DNA of 42,267 bases from positions 1-42,267 of the forward strand of contig NZ_JAELTN010000044.1 of NCBI RefSeq assembly GCF_016428855.1, read 5' to 3'. This DNA comes from Pedobacter sp. ASV28 (GTDB lineage: Bacteria; Bacteroidota; Bacteroidia; Sphingobacteriales; Sphingobacteriaceae). Each line of letters starts with the position of its first letter. The stretch's first letter is position 1. The position numbers were made by a program, and so were the translations under genes. This document shows, one piece after another, positions 8,472 through 17,754 of the stretch. The notes under the pieces are model-generated. The model had not been told where the DNA came from. It made no database searches and saw only the letters and a program-made list of their open reading frames with translations.

Positions 8472-8498
8472 GTTTGGATTACTTAAATTAATCCAAAC
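8472..8498 (+). promoter_or_regulatory. Stem-loop directly before the outer-membrane protein start codon
   Basis: GTTTGGATTA and TAATCCAAAC form perfect 10-base arms with a seven-base loop, ending three bases before the ATG at 8502. In mRNA it would cover the ribosome landing site and could regulate translation. As DNA it could be another regulator site. Confidence 0.45.
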
Positions 8499-8501
8499 GT
8501 T

Positions 8502-10898
8502 ATGCTTTTTATTCTACTTAAATCGGCCCGCTCTTATTATGGTCTAGTTTTCATTTTGCTTCTCAGTACCTTGCTTGTTAATGCCCAACAAAAGTTGGGT
8601 AAAGTTACTGGGAAAGTAGTTGATGAAAAGTCTGCTGAACTCCCATTTGTACAAGTGCTTTTGAAAAGGAGTGCAGACTCTAGTACCGTTAAAGCTATGC
8701 TTGCTACTGATAAGGGACAATTTAGTTTTGAAATTCCCGATGGCAAATATATACTTGAACTGAGGATGATGGGCTACGGTACGGTGTACTCGAAAGTTTT
8801 CGATATGGTTAATGCTCGGAACCAATCACTTGATGTCATTCAACTGCTACCAACATCAACACAATTGGCTGCGGTAAATGTCTCTTCACCACCTCCATTT
8901 GTAGAAAGGAGGGCCGATAAGCTCATCGTAAACCTCAATGGCTTGGGTGCTGGTGCACCGATTATGGAAGTGATGAACCAACTGCCCGGTGTAAGCGTTA
9001 CTCCAGATGATAGGATTAGTTTGAACGGGAAATCGGTTCAGATTTATATCGATGGTAAGGCCACTACACTTTCGGCCGAAGCATTGGCAGGTATGTTAAA
9101 AGGAATTTCTTCGTCTGCCATTCAAAAAGTAGAGCTCATTGCCCAGCCCTCTGCAAAATATGATGCTGCTGGGAATGGTGCCATTATTAATATTATCCGT
9201 AAACGTAATTATAAGGCTGGGCTGAATGGAAATGTTTACACAGGAGGAGGGAAAGGGACATTTGGAAAAGCAAATGGTGGCCTTAACCTTAATTACAAAG
9301 GAAAAGCTTATAATCTGTTGCTAAATCTCGACTATAATTACAACAAATATTTCTACGATAGTTACATCGCTTCCACTTTTGTCGATGCCCAGGGAATAGC
9401 CTTAAGTCAATCAAGTACTGATATCAAAAGCACCAGAACCAATGCCAATTACACGCCAAATCTGGGAATGGATTTTTATCTCTCGAAACGCACTACCTTG
9501 TCTGCTTCGGTTAAACCTGGATTTCAGACCTTCGGTCGCAATAGCACTGCGAATATCGATGATGTTGTTGGGCAATCGCAGTTTATTAATCTAGTTCATA
9601 TTCGTGCGTCTAATTTCTCATCTGGACTTCGACTACAACATCAAATAGATAGCTTGGGAAGGGATTTGACAGTCGATTTAGATTATTACCGTTACGGAAA
9701 TTATAACGATCAGGACAATAGAACCGTAACGTTCAGTCCCACATCAGACCTGCCAAGTGTGGTTGGTCAAGACCGTGTATTCGATGTTTATGCTTTTAAA
9801 ATGGATTACACCCATCCTTTGGCCAAAGGCCATCAATTAGAAATGGGTATGAAAACGAGCTATGTTAATGCTAAAAATTCCAACTTTTATCAGGATTTCA
9901 CTCGTCAGCAAACCAATTTATTTAATTACAAAGAAAGTATTTCAGCACTTTATTTAACTTATGCTCGCACAGGCGAGAAATTTTCCTACCAGTTGGGCAT
10001 AAGGGGTGAGTATACTAATGGACAGGGTGAACAGGAGTTTGGAAAAGAACGATTTACCAGAAGCTATTTCCAGCCATTTCCATCTGTACATCTTGACTAT
10101 AAGTTTACCAAAAACCATAGCCTTAGCTTAGGGATGAACAAAAGGATAGAACGCCCTGGTTACGAAAGCCTAAATCCACTGGTGCGAATTATCAGCAGCA
10201 ACAACCTGCAACAGGGAAATCCAGCGCTTCTACCTTTGATTGCCTATAATGCCGATTTGTGGTATGGATATAAAAACGCATTTTTCTTTGGCCTAACGTA
10301 TAGTTATAGTGTAGATGATTTTACGAGTATCTCTGTTCCCCTACCTGATAATACAATCTCTACATTGCCCGGTAATGCAGATTATGGGAGCTATTTTACG
10401 CTACAAGCCATGTATGGTAAACAAGTGCTGCCATGGTGGTACACCAGTACCAATGCAATTTTATCCAAGCGCTCTTTTAAAGGGGAATTTAATGGGGCTT
10501 TGTTACAGAGCGATGGCATCGCCAGCCTTTCGGCAACTTCGTATAATAGTTTCTCATTGAGCAGAAATTTTTCTGTAATGCTGCTTTTCAATTATCGCGG
10601 TAAAAGTGTAGACCGAACAATTACCAATCGAGCTTTTACATATATAACGGCAGGTATTCGTCAACAATTTTTAAATAAACGTGCATCTATACAAGTCAAT
10701 GCAATGGATATTTTTAAATCATACCGTAATGAGTATAACCAGAATAGTGGTACCCTGCAACAGTTGTGGCGAAACCAGTTTGAAACCAGGATGGTTAAGC
10801 TGAATTTTAGCTACAGCTTTGGAGGTACGGTAAAAAACACTAAAAAAAGCAATAGTGCAGAAGATGAACGAAAACGAAGTGCTTTGAGTGAGAACTAA
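8502..10898 (+). CDS. TonB-receptor-like outer-membrane beta-barrel protein
   Basis: 798 residues. Signal peptide at 1-28 (cut after VNA-QQ). A CarboxypepD_reg-like beta-sandwich spans about 33-115 (GKVTGKVVDEKSAELPFVQV to LELRMMGYG). A plug-like domain spans about 130-235 (MEVMNQLPGVSV, then VQIYIDGKATTLSAEAL). A long barrel of the outer-membrane beta-barrel family 3 type runs to a C-terminal strand (MVKLNFSYSFGG) followed by an unusual charged tail. Such proteins import or handle unknown ligands with TonB energy. No SusD partner is present. The gene follows the BlaI / M56-TonB pair with dyad sequences in between, suggesting a sensor-regulator-receptor unit. A degraded relative lies at 35303-35938. 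Confidence 0.88.
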   Translation: MLFILLKSARSYYGLVFILLLSTLLVNAQQKLGKVTGKVVDEKSAELPFVQVLLKRSADSSTVKAMLATDKGQFSFEIPDGKYILELRMMGYGTVYSKVFDMVNARNQSLDVIQLLPTSTQLAAVNVSSPPPFVERRADKLIVNLNGLGAGAPIMEVMNQLPGVSVTPDDRISLNGKSVQIYIDGKATTLSAEALAGMLKGISSSAIQKVELIAQPSAKYDAAGNGAIINIIRKRNYKAGLNGNVYTGGGKGTFGKANGGLNLNYKGKAYNLLLNLDYNYNKYFYDSYIASTFVDAQGIALSQSSTDIKSTRTNANYTPNLGMDFYLSKRTTLSASVKPGFQTFGRNSTANIDDVVGQSQFINLVHIRASNFSSGLRLQHQIDSLGRDLTVDLDYYRYGNYNDQDNRTVTFSPTSDLPSVVGQDRVFDVYAFKMDYTHPLAKGHQLEMGMKTSYVNAKNSNFYQDFTRQQTNLFNYKESISALYLTYARTGEKFSYQLGIRGEYTNGQGEQEFGKERFTRSYFQPFPSVHLDYKFTKNHSLSLGMNKRIERPGYESLNPLVRIISSNNLQQGNPALLPLIAYNADLWYGYKNAFFFGLTYSYSVDDFTSISVPLPDNTISTLPGNADYGSYFTLQAMYGKQVLPWWYTSTNAILSKRSFKGEFNGALLQSDGIASLSATSYNSFSLSRNFSVMLLFNYRGKSVDRTITNRAFTYITAGIRQQFLNKRASIQVNAMDIFKSYRNEYNQNSGTLQQLWRNQFETRMVKLNFSYSFGGTVKNTKKSNSAEDERKRSALSEN

Positions 10899-10951
10899 GA
10901 AATAATAATCTCTATCAATCCTTTAAAAGCTAATCAAGTCATCAATCAAGT

Positions 10952-11020
10952 TTTTCGAAAACCGCCTAATTCAATCAATTCATCCACAAAATGGTTCGAA
11001 TTACGCACCGCCACTGACCC
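10952..11020 (+). repeat. Dispersed repeat copy R3
   Basis: Same element as R1 and R2, located 53 bases after the outer-membrane protein gene. It begins TTTTCGAAAACCGCC and ends GCACCGCCACTGACCC. Its last 36 bases match R1 with one difference. Confidence 0.78.
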
Positions 11021-11023
11021 GTG

Positions 11024-11054
11024 AGCCCTTTAAGATATCTTAAAGGGCTTTTTT
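11024..11054 (+). terminator. Perfect palindromic terminator after repeat R3
   Basis: A 26-base perfect palindrome (11024-11049; half-site AGCCCTTTAAGAT) running into six Ts at 11049-11054. It is probably the terminator of the outer-membrane protein gene. The core is shared with the terminator after R2. Confidence 0.75.
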
Positions 11055-11131
11055 GTTTTTAGAGAATTTTGAAATCTTTGAATAGGGTTAATAGAGACAG
11101 ATTTTTGGTTCGAGCCCTGTATGGGCCTTAA

Positions 11132-11163
11132 GGAGATGGTCAGTTTTGATCATCTCCTTTTTT
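11132..11163 (+). terminator. Second hairpin-T-run terminator, preceded by tRNA-like 3' sequence
   Basis: GGAGATG and CATCTCC arms, extended by further pairs around a GTTT loop, then six Ts. Just upstream, GGTTCGAGCCCTGTATGGGCC resembles the T-arm and acceptor end of a tRNA, but no complete cloverleaf precedes it. It may be the decayed end of a lost tRNA gene with its terminator. Confidence 0.55.
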
Positions 11164-11193
11164 AAATCAAATGAAGAACTGATTATAAGTCGA

Positions 11194-11440
11194 TTATGAG
11201 CTTTTTTGTGGTGTGAAAATCGATTCGAAAATTTTCGTGCTGTAAGTTTTGGCTATAGGGTATAAAAAGTCGAGTATTCCGTTAGCTTGAGCTTCATCTG
11301 TATGGATATCTCCCTGTTTTAAAATGGCTATAGCCTGTTAAACCGTAGGCCTCTATCACGGTATACGAAGCCATTTGTAAGATTTCAATGATGTTGGCCC
11401 TGATTTCGTTATGGTTTTCAATGACGTGTACTTTGTGTTA
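11194..11440 (-). pseudogene. Response regulator receiver remnant
   Basis: Downstream of the sensor kinase on the minus strand. The sequence translates as KVHVIENHNEIRANIIEILQ, which closely resembles the start of CheY-like receiver domains (VIEDNxEIRENxxEIL). The expected acidic pair is partly lost (Glu-Asn in place of Glu-Asp). The frame breaks after about 45 codons and continues in another frame as QAIAILKQGDIHTDEA, ending at a TAA at 11194-11196. There is no start codon where one is expected (ATT). This is an eroded partner of the kinase next to it. Confidence 0.5.
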
Positions 11441-11444
11441 ATGG

Positions 11445-12608
11445 TTACAGAGATTTGATTACGAATAGCGTTCCTTTATTTATCCTGCTTTTAAAGCTGA
11501 CCTCACCGTCTATTAATCCAATGTACCTGGAAAGGATAATTAGTTCGAGACCGTTTCCAGAAATCTTGCCATTATTATGTGCACGAAAAAAGGTATCGAA
11601 TAGATGTTTTTGGTCATCTTAGGGTATATCTATGCCATTGTCAGAGATCCGTATCGCACATTTTTTTTCATTTATTTTGATGTGAAAATGTATGAAAATC
11701 GCATTTTTAGAATATTTTATGGCGTTGTCGATAAGGATGATGATGCAATTTTTTAACAGGTTTTGGTCTAAACTAACCAGCTCACTTTCACCGCGATGTT
11801 TGAAGATAATCTGTTGGCCCGGTTTTAGCATCATCTGCATTTAATCAGTAATCTCCTTGTCAAGAACGCTCATTGAAATTGCTGAGCTGAGTATCGACTT
11901 TTCCAGTGAGAGAAAATCATTCAATATGGCGGTGATATTCAATATGGCATGGTTGATCTTGCTCAGATGTTTTTTGATATTAGGATTTTGGTGTGGAACA
12001 ACATGATGTTCGATCAGAGAGGCAGATAGTAGTACTAAACTTAACGGCGTGCGAAATTCGTGAGAGGCAATCGACACAAAGCGGCTTTTAAGTTTTCCGA
12101 GCTCTTTTTCTTTTTCTAGGGACAAGCTTAGTTCTTCCTTAGTCTGCTGCAGTATTTTAGCGGTTTCCTGAAGAGATACTGTTCGTTTCTGAACCTGTTC
12201 CTCCAGTTGTGAGGCATAGTCCTGGAGTAGGACCTCGGATTGCTTCTCTCTGGTCAGATCGTGGATGAAACCTGCATAAACTGTCCTTCCAGCATATTTT
12301 ACCTCGCTAACACCTAACCTAAATGGAAACTGTTTTCCATTTTTCTTAAGGCCGATCAATTCCCTGCCGATACCTATGACGCTAATGTGGCCGGTCTGTT
12401 TGTATCTGTTAAGGTAATCATCATGCTTGGAAGTATCGTTAGCCGGTATCAGCATAGAAATGTTCTTGCCCAGCAACTCATTTTCGGTATAGTCAAAAAG
12501 TTTGCATGCGGAAGGATTTATGGCTTCGATTTTTCCAAGATCATCTATGGTGATTAGACCTTCTATCGCATTATCAATGATCGCTTTAAGCAAGACGGCG
12601 TTTTCCAT
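11445..12608 (-). pseudogene. PAS-domain sensor histidine kinase with two in-frame stop codons
   Basis: A single frame of 388 codons from ATG 12608 to TAA 11445, broken by TAA at codon 256 (11841-11843) and TAA at codon 330 (11619-11621). Codons 1-120 encode a PAS domain (AIEGLITIDDLGKIEAINPS). A coiled coil follows (about 130-175), then the HisKA box with SIASHEFRTPLS. Beyond the first stop the HATPase part is still readable: N-box LIDNAIKYSKNA, G1 ISDNGIDIP. Beyond the second stop come DDQKHLFDTFFRAHNNGK and GNGLELIILSRYIGLIDGEV. No frameshift is needed. Without the ATPase domain the 255-residue product could not phosphorylate itself. It is likely a young pseudogene or carries sequence errors. 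Confidence 0.75.
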
Positions 12609-12685
12609 AAATATTGATTACAGAATAAAATATATTTCTGTGCCATTAATACAATACATATGGCAATATTGTTTTAAGTTGTATG

Positions 12686-13711
12686 CTATTCGCGTTTTTC
12701 GGTAGTGCCATCGTAAAGTCCCATATTGGCTGCATGGTTGCAGGTAGCTCTATGCTGAAGTTCTTGTTGGGCAAAGATCGTATTCTCTTCTTTACCTTTC
12801 CAGATTTGAAGTGCAGTATGTTGTAATGCACGACCAAAAGAGAAGGTAAGCGTCCAAGGTAACCTATCTCCAGCCATAATCTGAAGCGCATTGAGCATCT
12901 TGGTGGCCTGTTTTTCAGATTGGCCTCCAGAGAGGAATGCAATACCTGGCACTGCGGCGGGCACAGATTCTAATAAACATCTTATCGTATTTTCGGCCAA
13001 GCTAGCCGCCGATTTTTTTTCCTTGCGGTCCAAACCTGGAAGGATCATATTAGGCTTTAAGATCATGCCTTCCAATGCAATGCCTTGTAAATAAAGCTGA
13101 TCGAACAAATTTTCGAGTACATAACGGGTAGTTTCAAAACAGACATTGGTAGTATGGTTACCGGTCATCATCACCTCTGGTTCAACAATTGGTACCAAGC
13201 CAGATTCCTGACAAAGGGCGGCGTATCTGGCCAATGCATTGGTATTGGCCTCCACGCAATTTCTGGAAGGGAGTTCTTTCCCGATGGTGATCACGGCACG
13301 CCATTTGGCAAACCTGGCGCCCATGGAGGCATATTCGTTTAGCCTCTCTCTTAGACCGTCCAATCCTTCGGTTATTCTTTCACCAGTAAATCCAGCTAGT
13401 TCTTGTGTTCCCAAATCGACTTTTATGCCTGGAATAATTCCTGATTTGATGATTGTGTTGATCAAAGGCACGTCTTCATCATCCCTTTGTCGGATTGTTT
13501 CATCAAACAGGATTATCCCACTAATGTTCTCTTTCAGACCAGGTGTTTTGATCAAGAGTTGACGGTAGCTTCTTCTGTTTTCTTCGGTTTGGGCTATGCC
13601 AGCTTCTGCAAGCCGCTTATTACAGGTAGAGATGCTCTCGTCCATGGCCAGTAAGCCTTTTTGGTCTGCCAGCAAGCCGGTAATGGTTTGAGTTAATTTT
13701 AATGCGTTCAT
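12686..13711 (-). CDS. Class I fructose-bisphosphate aldolase
   Basis: 341 residues from the ATG at 13711 ([20 protein letters not shown]). This start is preferred over 13726 because it overlaps the phosphoketolase stop as ATGA. It is the animal/plant-type class I aldolase, shown by [14 protein letters not shown] near residue 20-30, VPIVEPEVM in the middle, and [12 protein letters not shown] with the Schiff-base lysine at about residue 220. It cleaves fructose-1,6-bisphosphate to dihydroxyacetone phosphate and glyceraldehyde-3-phosphate without a metal. It is translationally coupled to phosphoketolase, so the operon likely handles hexose and pentose phosphates together. Confidence 0.93.
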   Translation of the reverse strand: MNALKLTQTITGLLADQKGLLAMDESISTCNKRLAEAGIAQTEENRRSYRQLLIKTPGLKENISGIILFDETIRQRDDEDVPLINTIIKSGIIPGIKVDLGTQELAGFTGERITEGLDGLRERLNEYASMGARFAKWRAVITIGKELPSRNCVEANTNALARYAALCQESGLVPIVEPEVMMTGNHTTNVCFETTRYVLENLFDQLYLQGIALEGMILKPNMILPGLDRKEKKSAASLAENTIRCLLESVPAAVPGIAFLSGGQSEKQATKMLNALQIMAGDRLPWTLTFSFGRALQHTALQIWKGKEENTIFAQQELQHRATCNHAANMGLYDGTTEKRE

Positions 13712-16092
13712 GGATTGATGTTCCATTTCCAGTTGAGTATTTCGGGCATATCCTTGCCATAGCGGTTTACATAGTGTTTGTGCTCGATAAGCTTATCTTT
13801 GAGTTGCTGTTTCAAATAATCGCCTTTGCTGCCTAAGCGAGGCAAGCGGTCTATTACATCGATTACCAAATGGAAACGGTCTATTTCGTTCTGTACCCTC
13901 AAATCGAAAGGGGTTGTAATAGTGCCTTCTTCCTTATAGCCCCTTACGTGAAGATTTTTATTCGTTCTTCGGTAGCTGATGCGATGTAAGAGCCATGGAT
14001 AGCCATGGAAATTGAAGATAATGTGCTTGTCTCTGGTAAACATGGAATCATAATCTGTATCGCTCAGTCCATGTGGATGTTCTGAAGATGATTGGAGCTT
14101 CATGAGGTCTACCACATTAACAACCCTTATCTTAAGTTCGGGAAGGTGATTCCTCAATATCGAAACCGCTGCCAATAGTTCCAAGGTTACGGTGTCGCCG
14201 CAACTTGCCATTACCACATCAGGTTCAGTATTTTGGTCATTGCTGGCCCATTGCCAGATCCCGATGCCTTCCGTACAATGTTTATCGGCCGCTTCTATGT
14301 CCAGCCACTGCGGTAGGGCATGTTTTCCTGCCACTACTACATTTACATAGTGCCTGCTGCGAAGGCAATGGTCCATGACTGAGAGCAGGCAATTGGCATC
14401 AGGCGGTAGATAAACGCGTACCACATCTGCTTTTTTATTGATCACATGATCTAGAAATCCGGGATCCTGATGGGTAAATCCGTTGTGGTCCTGTTGCCAT
14501 ACATGAGAGGCCAACAGATAGTTCAGCGAAGCAATAGGCCTGCGCCAAGGGAGTTCTTGTGTCACCTTCAGCCATTTGGCATGTTGGCTGAACATCGAAT
14601 CGACAATGCGGATAAAGGCTTCGTAGCTATTAAAGATCCCGTGCCTTCCGGTAAGCAGGTATCCTTCCAGCCATCCTTCGCATTGATGTTCGCTCAGTTG
14701 GGCATCCAGTATGCGTCCAGTTGGGGCGAGAAATTCGTCGTTCGGAAGCATCGCGGCATCCCACTGCCGATTACTTTCTTCAAAAACTGCCCCCAAAAGG
14801 TTCGAAAGGGTTTCATCTGGACCGAAAAGGCGGAAGTTGACAGGATTAAGTTTGATGACTTCTTTTAGGAATTTGCCCAGTACCATGGTATCTTGCCCCA
14901 TTATTGCTCCAGGTGAGGGGACTTTGAGGCCAAAGTCTCTAAAATTAGGCATCAGTAGTTCTTTTAGCAGCAATCCGCCATTAGTGTGCGGGTTAGTTCC
15001 CATTCTTCTTTCACCTGTTGGTGCCAATGCCTTTAGTTCTGCTATCAGTTTACCATCCTTGTCGAACAGTTCTTCGGCATGGTAACTTTTCATCCATTTT
15101 TCGAGCTGTTTTACGTTGTTAGGATGCTCCTCGTCAACTAAAAGAGGAACTTGGTGGGATCTAAATGTGCCTTCGACCTGTAGGCCATCGACTACTTTGG
15201 GACCTGTCCATCCCTTTGGCGAGCGGAGTACGATCATGGGCCAGCGTGGACGGGTAGGATCAGCATTATTTCTGGCATTTGTTTGATATGTCCTGATATC
15301 TTGAGCAGCTTGATCCAGTATATCGGCCATGAGTTGGTGCATGGTTCCTGGATCGTCGCCTTCTACAAAATAGGGTTTCCATCCACAGCCCTTAAAAAAC
15401 TGCTCCAATTCCCCATGTTCAATTCTGGCCAAAAGGGTTGGATTACTGATCTTATAGCCATTGAGGTGGAGGATGGGCAGTACTACGCCGTCGGTAACGG
15501 GGTCTAGGAATTTATTGGAGTGCCATGCGGTGGCAAGCGGTCCTGTTTCTGCTTCCCCATCGCCAACAATGCATGCCACAATCAGGTCGGGATTATCAAA
15601 TACAGCACCAAAGGCATGGCTTAGAGAATAGCCTAGCTCACCACCTTCATGGATAGAGCCTGGTGTGGTAGGGGCTACATGGCTGGAAATACCACCAGGA
15701 AAAGAGAACTGGGTAAACAGTTTTTTCATACCTGCCTCATCTTCGCTGATATTGGGATAGATTTCGCTATAGCTGCCTTCCAGATAGGTATTTGCCACTA
15801 GTGCTGGTCCTCCATGCCCTGGCCCAGATACGTAGAACATGTTCAGGTCGTATTTTTTGATGATACGGTTAAGGTGTACGTAGATAAAGTTCTGGCCGGG
15901 AGTAGTTCCCCAATGGCCAACTACGATCGGTTTGATATGGGAGAGCAGTAAAGGTTCTCGCAACAGGGCATTGTCGTAAAGGTAGATCTGCCCTACGGAT
16001 AGGTAGTTTGCCGCCCGCCAATAGGCATCCATTTTTTTTAGCAGTTCTTGGGTAACCGTTTCAAAATCGGGTTTTGTGAGTGATGCTTCCAT
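13708..16092 (-). CDS. xfp: Xylulose-5-phosphate/fructose-6-phosphate phosphoketolase
   Basis: 794 residues, the usual length. Thiamine-diphosphate-dependent phosphoketolase: xylulose-5-P (or fructose-6-P) plus phosphate gives acetyl-phosphate plus glyceraldehyde-3-P (or erythrose-4-P). The family hallmarks are visible: [15 protein letters not shown] near residue 60, SGPGHGGPA near 90, [14 protein letters not shown] near 170, and the cofactor/metal motif [19 protein letters not shown] near 197. The C-terminal domain is complete ([16 protein letters not shown]). Its TGA overlaps the ATG of class I aldolase. The HAD gene upstream (64-base gap) is probably first in the operon. No acetate kinase gene is in the window. 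Confidence 0.96.
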   Translation of the reverse strand: MEASLTKPDFETVTQELLKKMDAYWRAANYLSVGQIYLYDNALLREPLLLSHIKPIVVGHWGTTPGQNFIYVHLNRIIKKYDLNMFYVSGPGHGGPALVANTYLEGSYSEIYPNISEDEAGMKKLFTQFSFPGGISSHVAPTTPGSIHEGGELGYSLSHAFGAVFDNPDLIVACIVGDGEAETGPLATAWHSNKFLDPVTDGVVLPILHLNGYKISNPTLLARIEHGELEQFFKGCGWKPYFVEGDDPGTMHQLMADILDQAAQDIRTYQTNARNNADPTRPRWPMIVLRSPKGWTGPKVVDGLQVEGTFRSHQVPLLVDEEHPNNVKQLEKWMKSYHAEELFDKDGKLIAELKALAPTGERRMGTNPHTNGGLLLKELLMPNFRDFGLKVPSPGAIMGQDTMVLGKFLKEVIKLNPVNFRLFGPDETLSNLLGAVFEESNRQWDAAMLPNDEFLAPTGRILDAQLSEHQCEGWLEGYLLTGRHGIFNSYEAFIRIVDSMFSQHAKWLKVTQELPWRRPIASLNYLLASHVWQQDHNGFTHQDPGFLDHVINKKADVVRVYLPPDANCLLSVMDHCLRSRHYVNVVVAGKHALPQWLDIEAADKHCTEGIGIWQWASNDQNTEPDVVMASCGDTVTLELLAAVSILRNHLPELKIRVVNVVDLMKLQSSSEHPHGLSDTDYDSMFTRDKHIIFNFHGYPWLLHRISYRRTNKNLHVRGYKEEGTITTPFDLRVQNEIDRFHLVIDVIDRLPRLGSKGDYLKQQLKDKLIEHKHYVNRYGKDMPEILNWKWNINP

Positions 16093-16155
16093 TTGCTTGT
16101 GGTTATTTAGGTAGGGTAGTTTTTAGGTTGATTTTGGTGGGTATTGCTTGTTTAC

Positions 16156-16776
16156 TTAAGGTTTAAGGCCAAATATTGAGAGTTGGGCAAGCGTGGTATC
16201 GTAGTCCCTGTGCAAGATGGTGCTGATGCCCAAAGCTGCGGCATTGGCTACAAAGATGGGCTGGTTCTCGATATAGAGTATTTTTGATACCGGGCTTTGC
16301 ATGGTATCTATTGCAAGCCTGAAAAGGTCTAGGTCTGGCTTGCTTAAGTGTACGAAACAGGAGGAAATAAAGGTGTCTATGATATCGTCCAATCTGAATT
16401 TATGGATCCTATACTGGTTAAGTTCCCGTCCCTCGTTGCTTACTGCGGCAATCTTGAGCTGATATTTTTTTTTGAGCAGTCTGATCAGCTTCAGCATGTT
16501 TGGCAGGGGTTTGGACTGGCTGAACATGAACTTTTTAAAAGCGGTGGTGCTAAAGTCCCGACCTTCATTGAATACCACACTAGCCAGATAGTCGTTAAGG
16601 CTCAGCTTGCCCAGTTCATAGGTCGAAAAGTTGATGTGGTGTCTTTCTTCCATTGCCAGATGGTCGATATGAAAGTGTGCCGAAGCATCTTTTCTGGCAT
16701 TTCTGTCCCAGCCATCGCTCAGTAGGACGCCTCCAATATCGAGGAAAAGGGTGGTGATGTGTTTTTGTCTTTCCAT
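16156..16776 (-). CDS. HAD-superfamily hydrolase
   Basis: 206 residues from the ATG at 16776 (MERQKHITTLFLDIGGVLLS). A longer frame to 16848 lacks family sequence. HAD motif I is altered: FLDIGGVLL has Asp as nucleophile but Gly at the DxD+2 place normally held by Asp (DxDGT), as in the epoxide-hydrolase/HAD-1A3 group with DxGGV. Motif II Ser is in AAVSNEGREL, motif III Lys in HLSKPDLDLF, and the motif IV region in ILYIENQPIFVANAAALG. It is likely a phosphatase on a small sugar or acyl phosphate. It leads the phosphoketolase-aldolase operon, and a regulatory box lies 88 bases before its start. Confidence 0.82.
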   Translation of the reverse strand: MERQKHITTLFLDIGGVLLSDGWDRNARKDASAHFHIDHLAMEERHHINFSTYELGKLSLNDYLASVVFNEGRDFSTTAFKKFMFSQSKPLPNMLKLIRLLKKKYQLKIAAVSNEGRELNQYRIHKFRLDDIIDTFISSCFVHLSKPDLDLFRLAIDTMQSPVSKILYIENQPIFVANAAALGISTILHRDYDTTLAQLSIFGLKP

Positions 16777-16863
16777 GATCACAATTGTTAAGCAATGCTT
16801 TAGTAGGCTTCGGTAAAGATTGTAAATCAGCTTTTTCTGGTGTTGCACAACTCTATATAAAAG

Positions 16864-16879
16864 TTATATGTTTCACACC
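16864..16879 (-). promoter_or_regulatory. Shared box A, before the HAD-phosphoketolase-aldolase operon
   Basis: Minus-strand GGTGTGAAACATATAA, one difference from the consensus GTGTGAATNATATAA seen before five other transcription units. It ends 88 bases upstream of the HAD start codon. Confidence 0.6.
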
Positions 16880-16946
16880 TTTTTATCTCATCCTTTGGGC
16901 GTTTTTACATTGATTTTACATGGGAATTGTACAAAGATTACCATAA

Positions 16947-17002
16947 ATGGTATAACGAATAGCAAGTGATACCATAGAACTTTGGGCAGTGAAATAGTTC
17001 AC
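16947..17002 (+). promoter_or_regulatory. Two small dyads before the BON gene
   Basis: ATGGTAT (16947-16953) pairs with ATACCAT (16969-16975), and GTGAAATAGTTCAC (16989-17002) has five-base arms around ATAG. Both lie in the leader of the BON gene. A weak relative of the shared box, ATGGGAATTGTACAA, sits at 16920-16934, 84 bases before the start. Function is uncertain. Confidence 0.3.
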
Positions 17003-17017
17003 GTTTAAAAAACAAAG

Positions 17018-17689
17018 ATGAAAAGCAACGAGAGTTTACAGAAAGAAGTTCAGGATGCCATAAAATGGGAACCACTTTTAAAAGCTGCCGAAATAGGCGT
17101 AACAGTTAAGGAAGGAGTAGTTACCTTAACAGGCACGGTTGATAGTTATGTTAAAAAAACCGAAGCTGAAGATGCGGCAAAAAAAGTAGCTGGTGTAAAG
17201 GCCATTGTTGAAAATATTGTGGTGAAGTATGGTGAATGGGGCGTTAAGAATGATAACGACATTGCTAAAGAGATACTTAATGCGTTTAAATGGAATTGGC
17301 AGGTACCCAATGATAAAATTACTGTAAAGGTAGAAAAAGGATGGGTCTACTTAGATGGTGAAGTAAATTGGAACTACCAGAAAGATGCGGCAAAGACAGC
17401 TATAAAAAACCTTTTGGGAGTGAATGGCGTGGTCAACAACATCAAGATTGCTTCTGATGTAAAAGACGCAGTAGAGAAGGGAGATATCGAAAAAGCTATT
17501 GCCCGCAACTGGTCTATCAATGACCAGGATATTCAGGTAAACGTTTCTGGTAACCGGGTAACCTTAAGCGGTGCGGTTGGTTCTATTTTCCAAAAAGACG
17601 AAGCCGCTCGTATTGCGTGGAATGCTCCTGGCGTGTGGTTTGTAGATAACAACCTGGAAATTGAATACGACTACTTGTTGGTAGATTAA
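17018..17689 (+). CDS. Triple-BON-domain protein (OsmY-like)
   Basis: 223 residues with no signal peptide. Three BON domains (about 1-70, 78-148 and 153-222) each show the pattern hydrophobic-V-x-G-x-V-x-L-x-G-x-V (GVVTLTGTVDS, GWVYLDGEVNW, NRVTLSGAVGS) followed by an A-x-x-A-x-x-V helix. BON domains bind phospholipid and occur in osmotic and stress proteins such as OsmY. In the absence of a signal sequence this form is probably cytoplasmic. The tryptophan-rich second repeat is distinctive. It is followed by a strong terminator and divides divergently from the HAD-phosphoketolase operon. Confidence 0.9.
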   Translation: MKSNESLQKEVQDAIKWEPLLKAAEIGVTVKEGVVTLTGTVDSYVKKTEAEDAAKKVAGVKAIVENIVVKYGEWGVKNDNDIAKEILNAFKWNWQVPNDKITVKVEKGWVYLDGEVNWNYQKDAAKTAIKNLLGVNGVVNNIKIASDVKDAVEKGDIEKAIARNWSINDQDIQVNVSGNRVTLSGAVGSIFQKDEAARIAWNAPGVWFVDNNLEIEYDYLLVD

Positions 17690-17700
17690 AGTTTATGCTA

Positions 17701-17727
17701 GGGGTAGTTTTTAACTGCCCCTTTTTT
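17701..17727 (+). terminator. Intrinsic terminator after the BON gene
   Basis: GGGGTAGTT and AACTGCCCC arms (one T-G pair) with a TTT loop, followed by six Ts at 17722-17727, 11 bases after the BON stop codon. Confidence 0.8.
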
Positions 17728-17754
17728 CCATTTGAACATTTAACTAAAAATATC

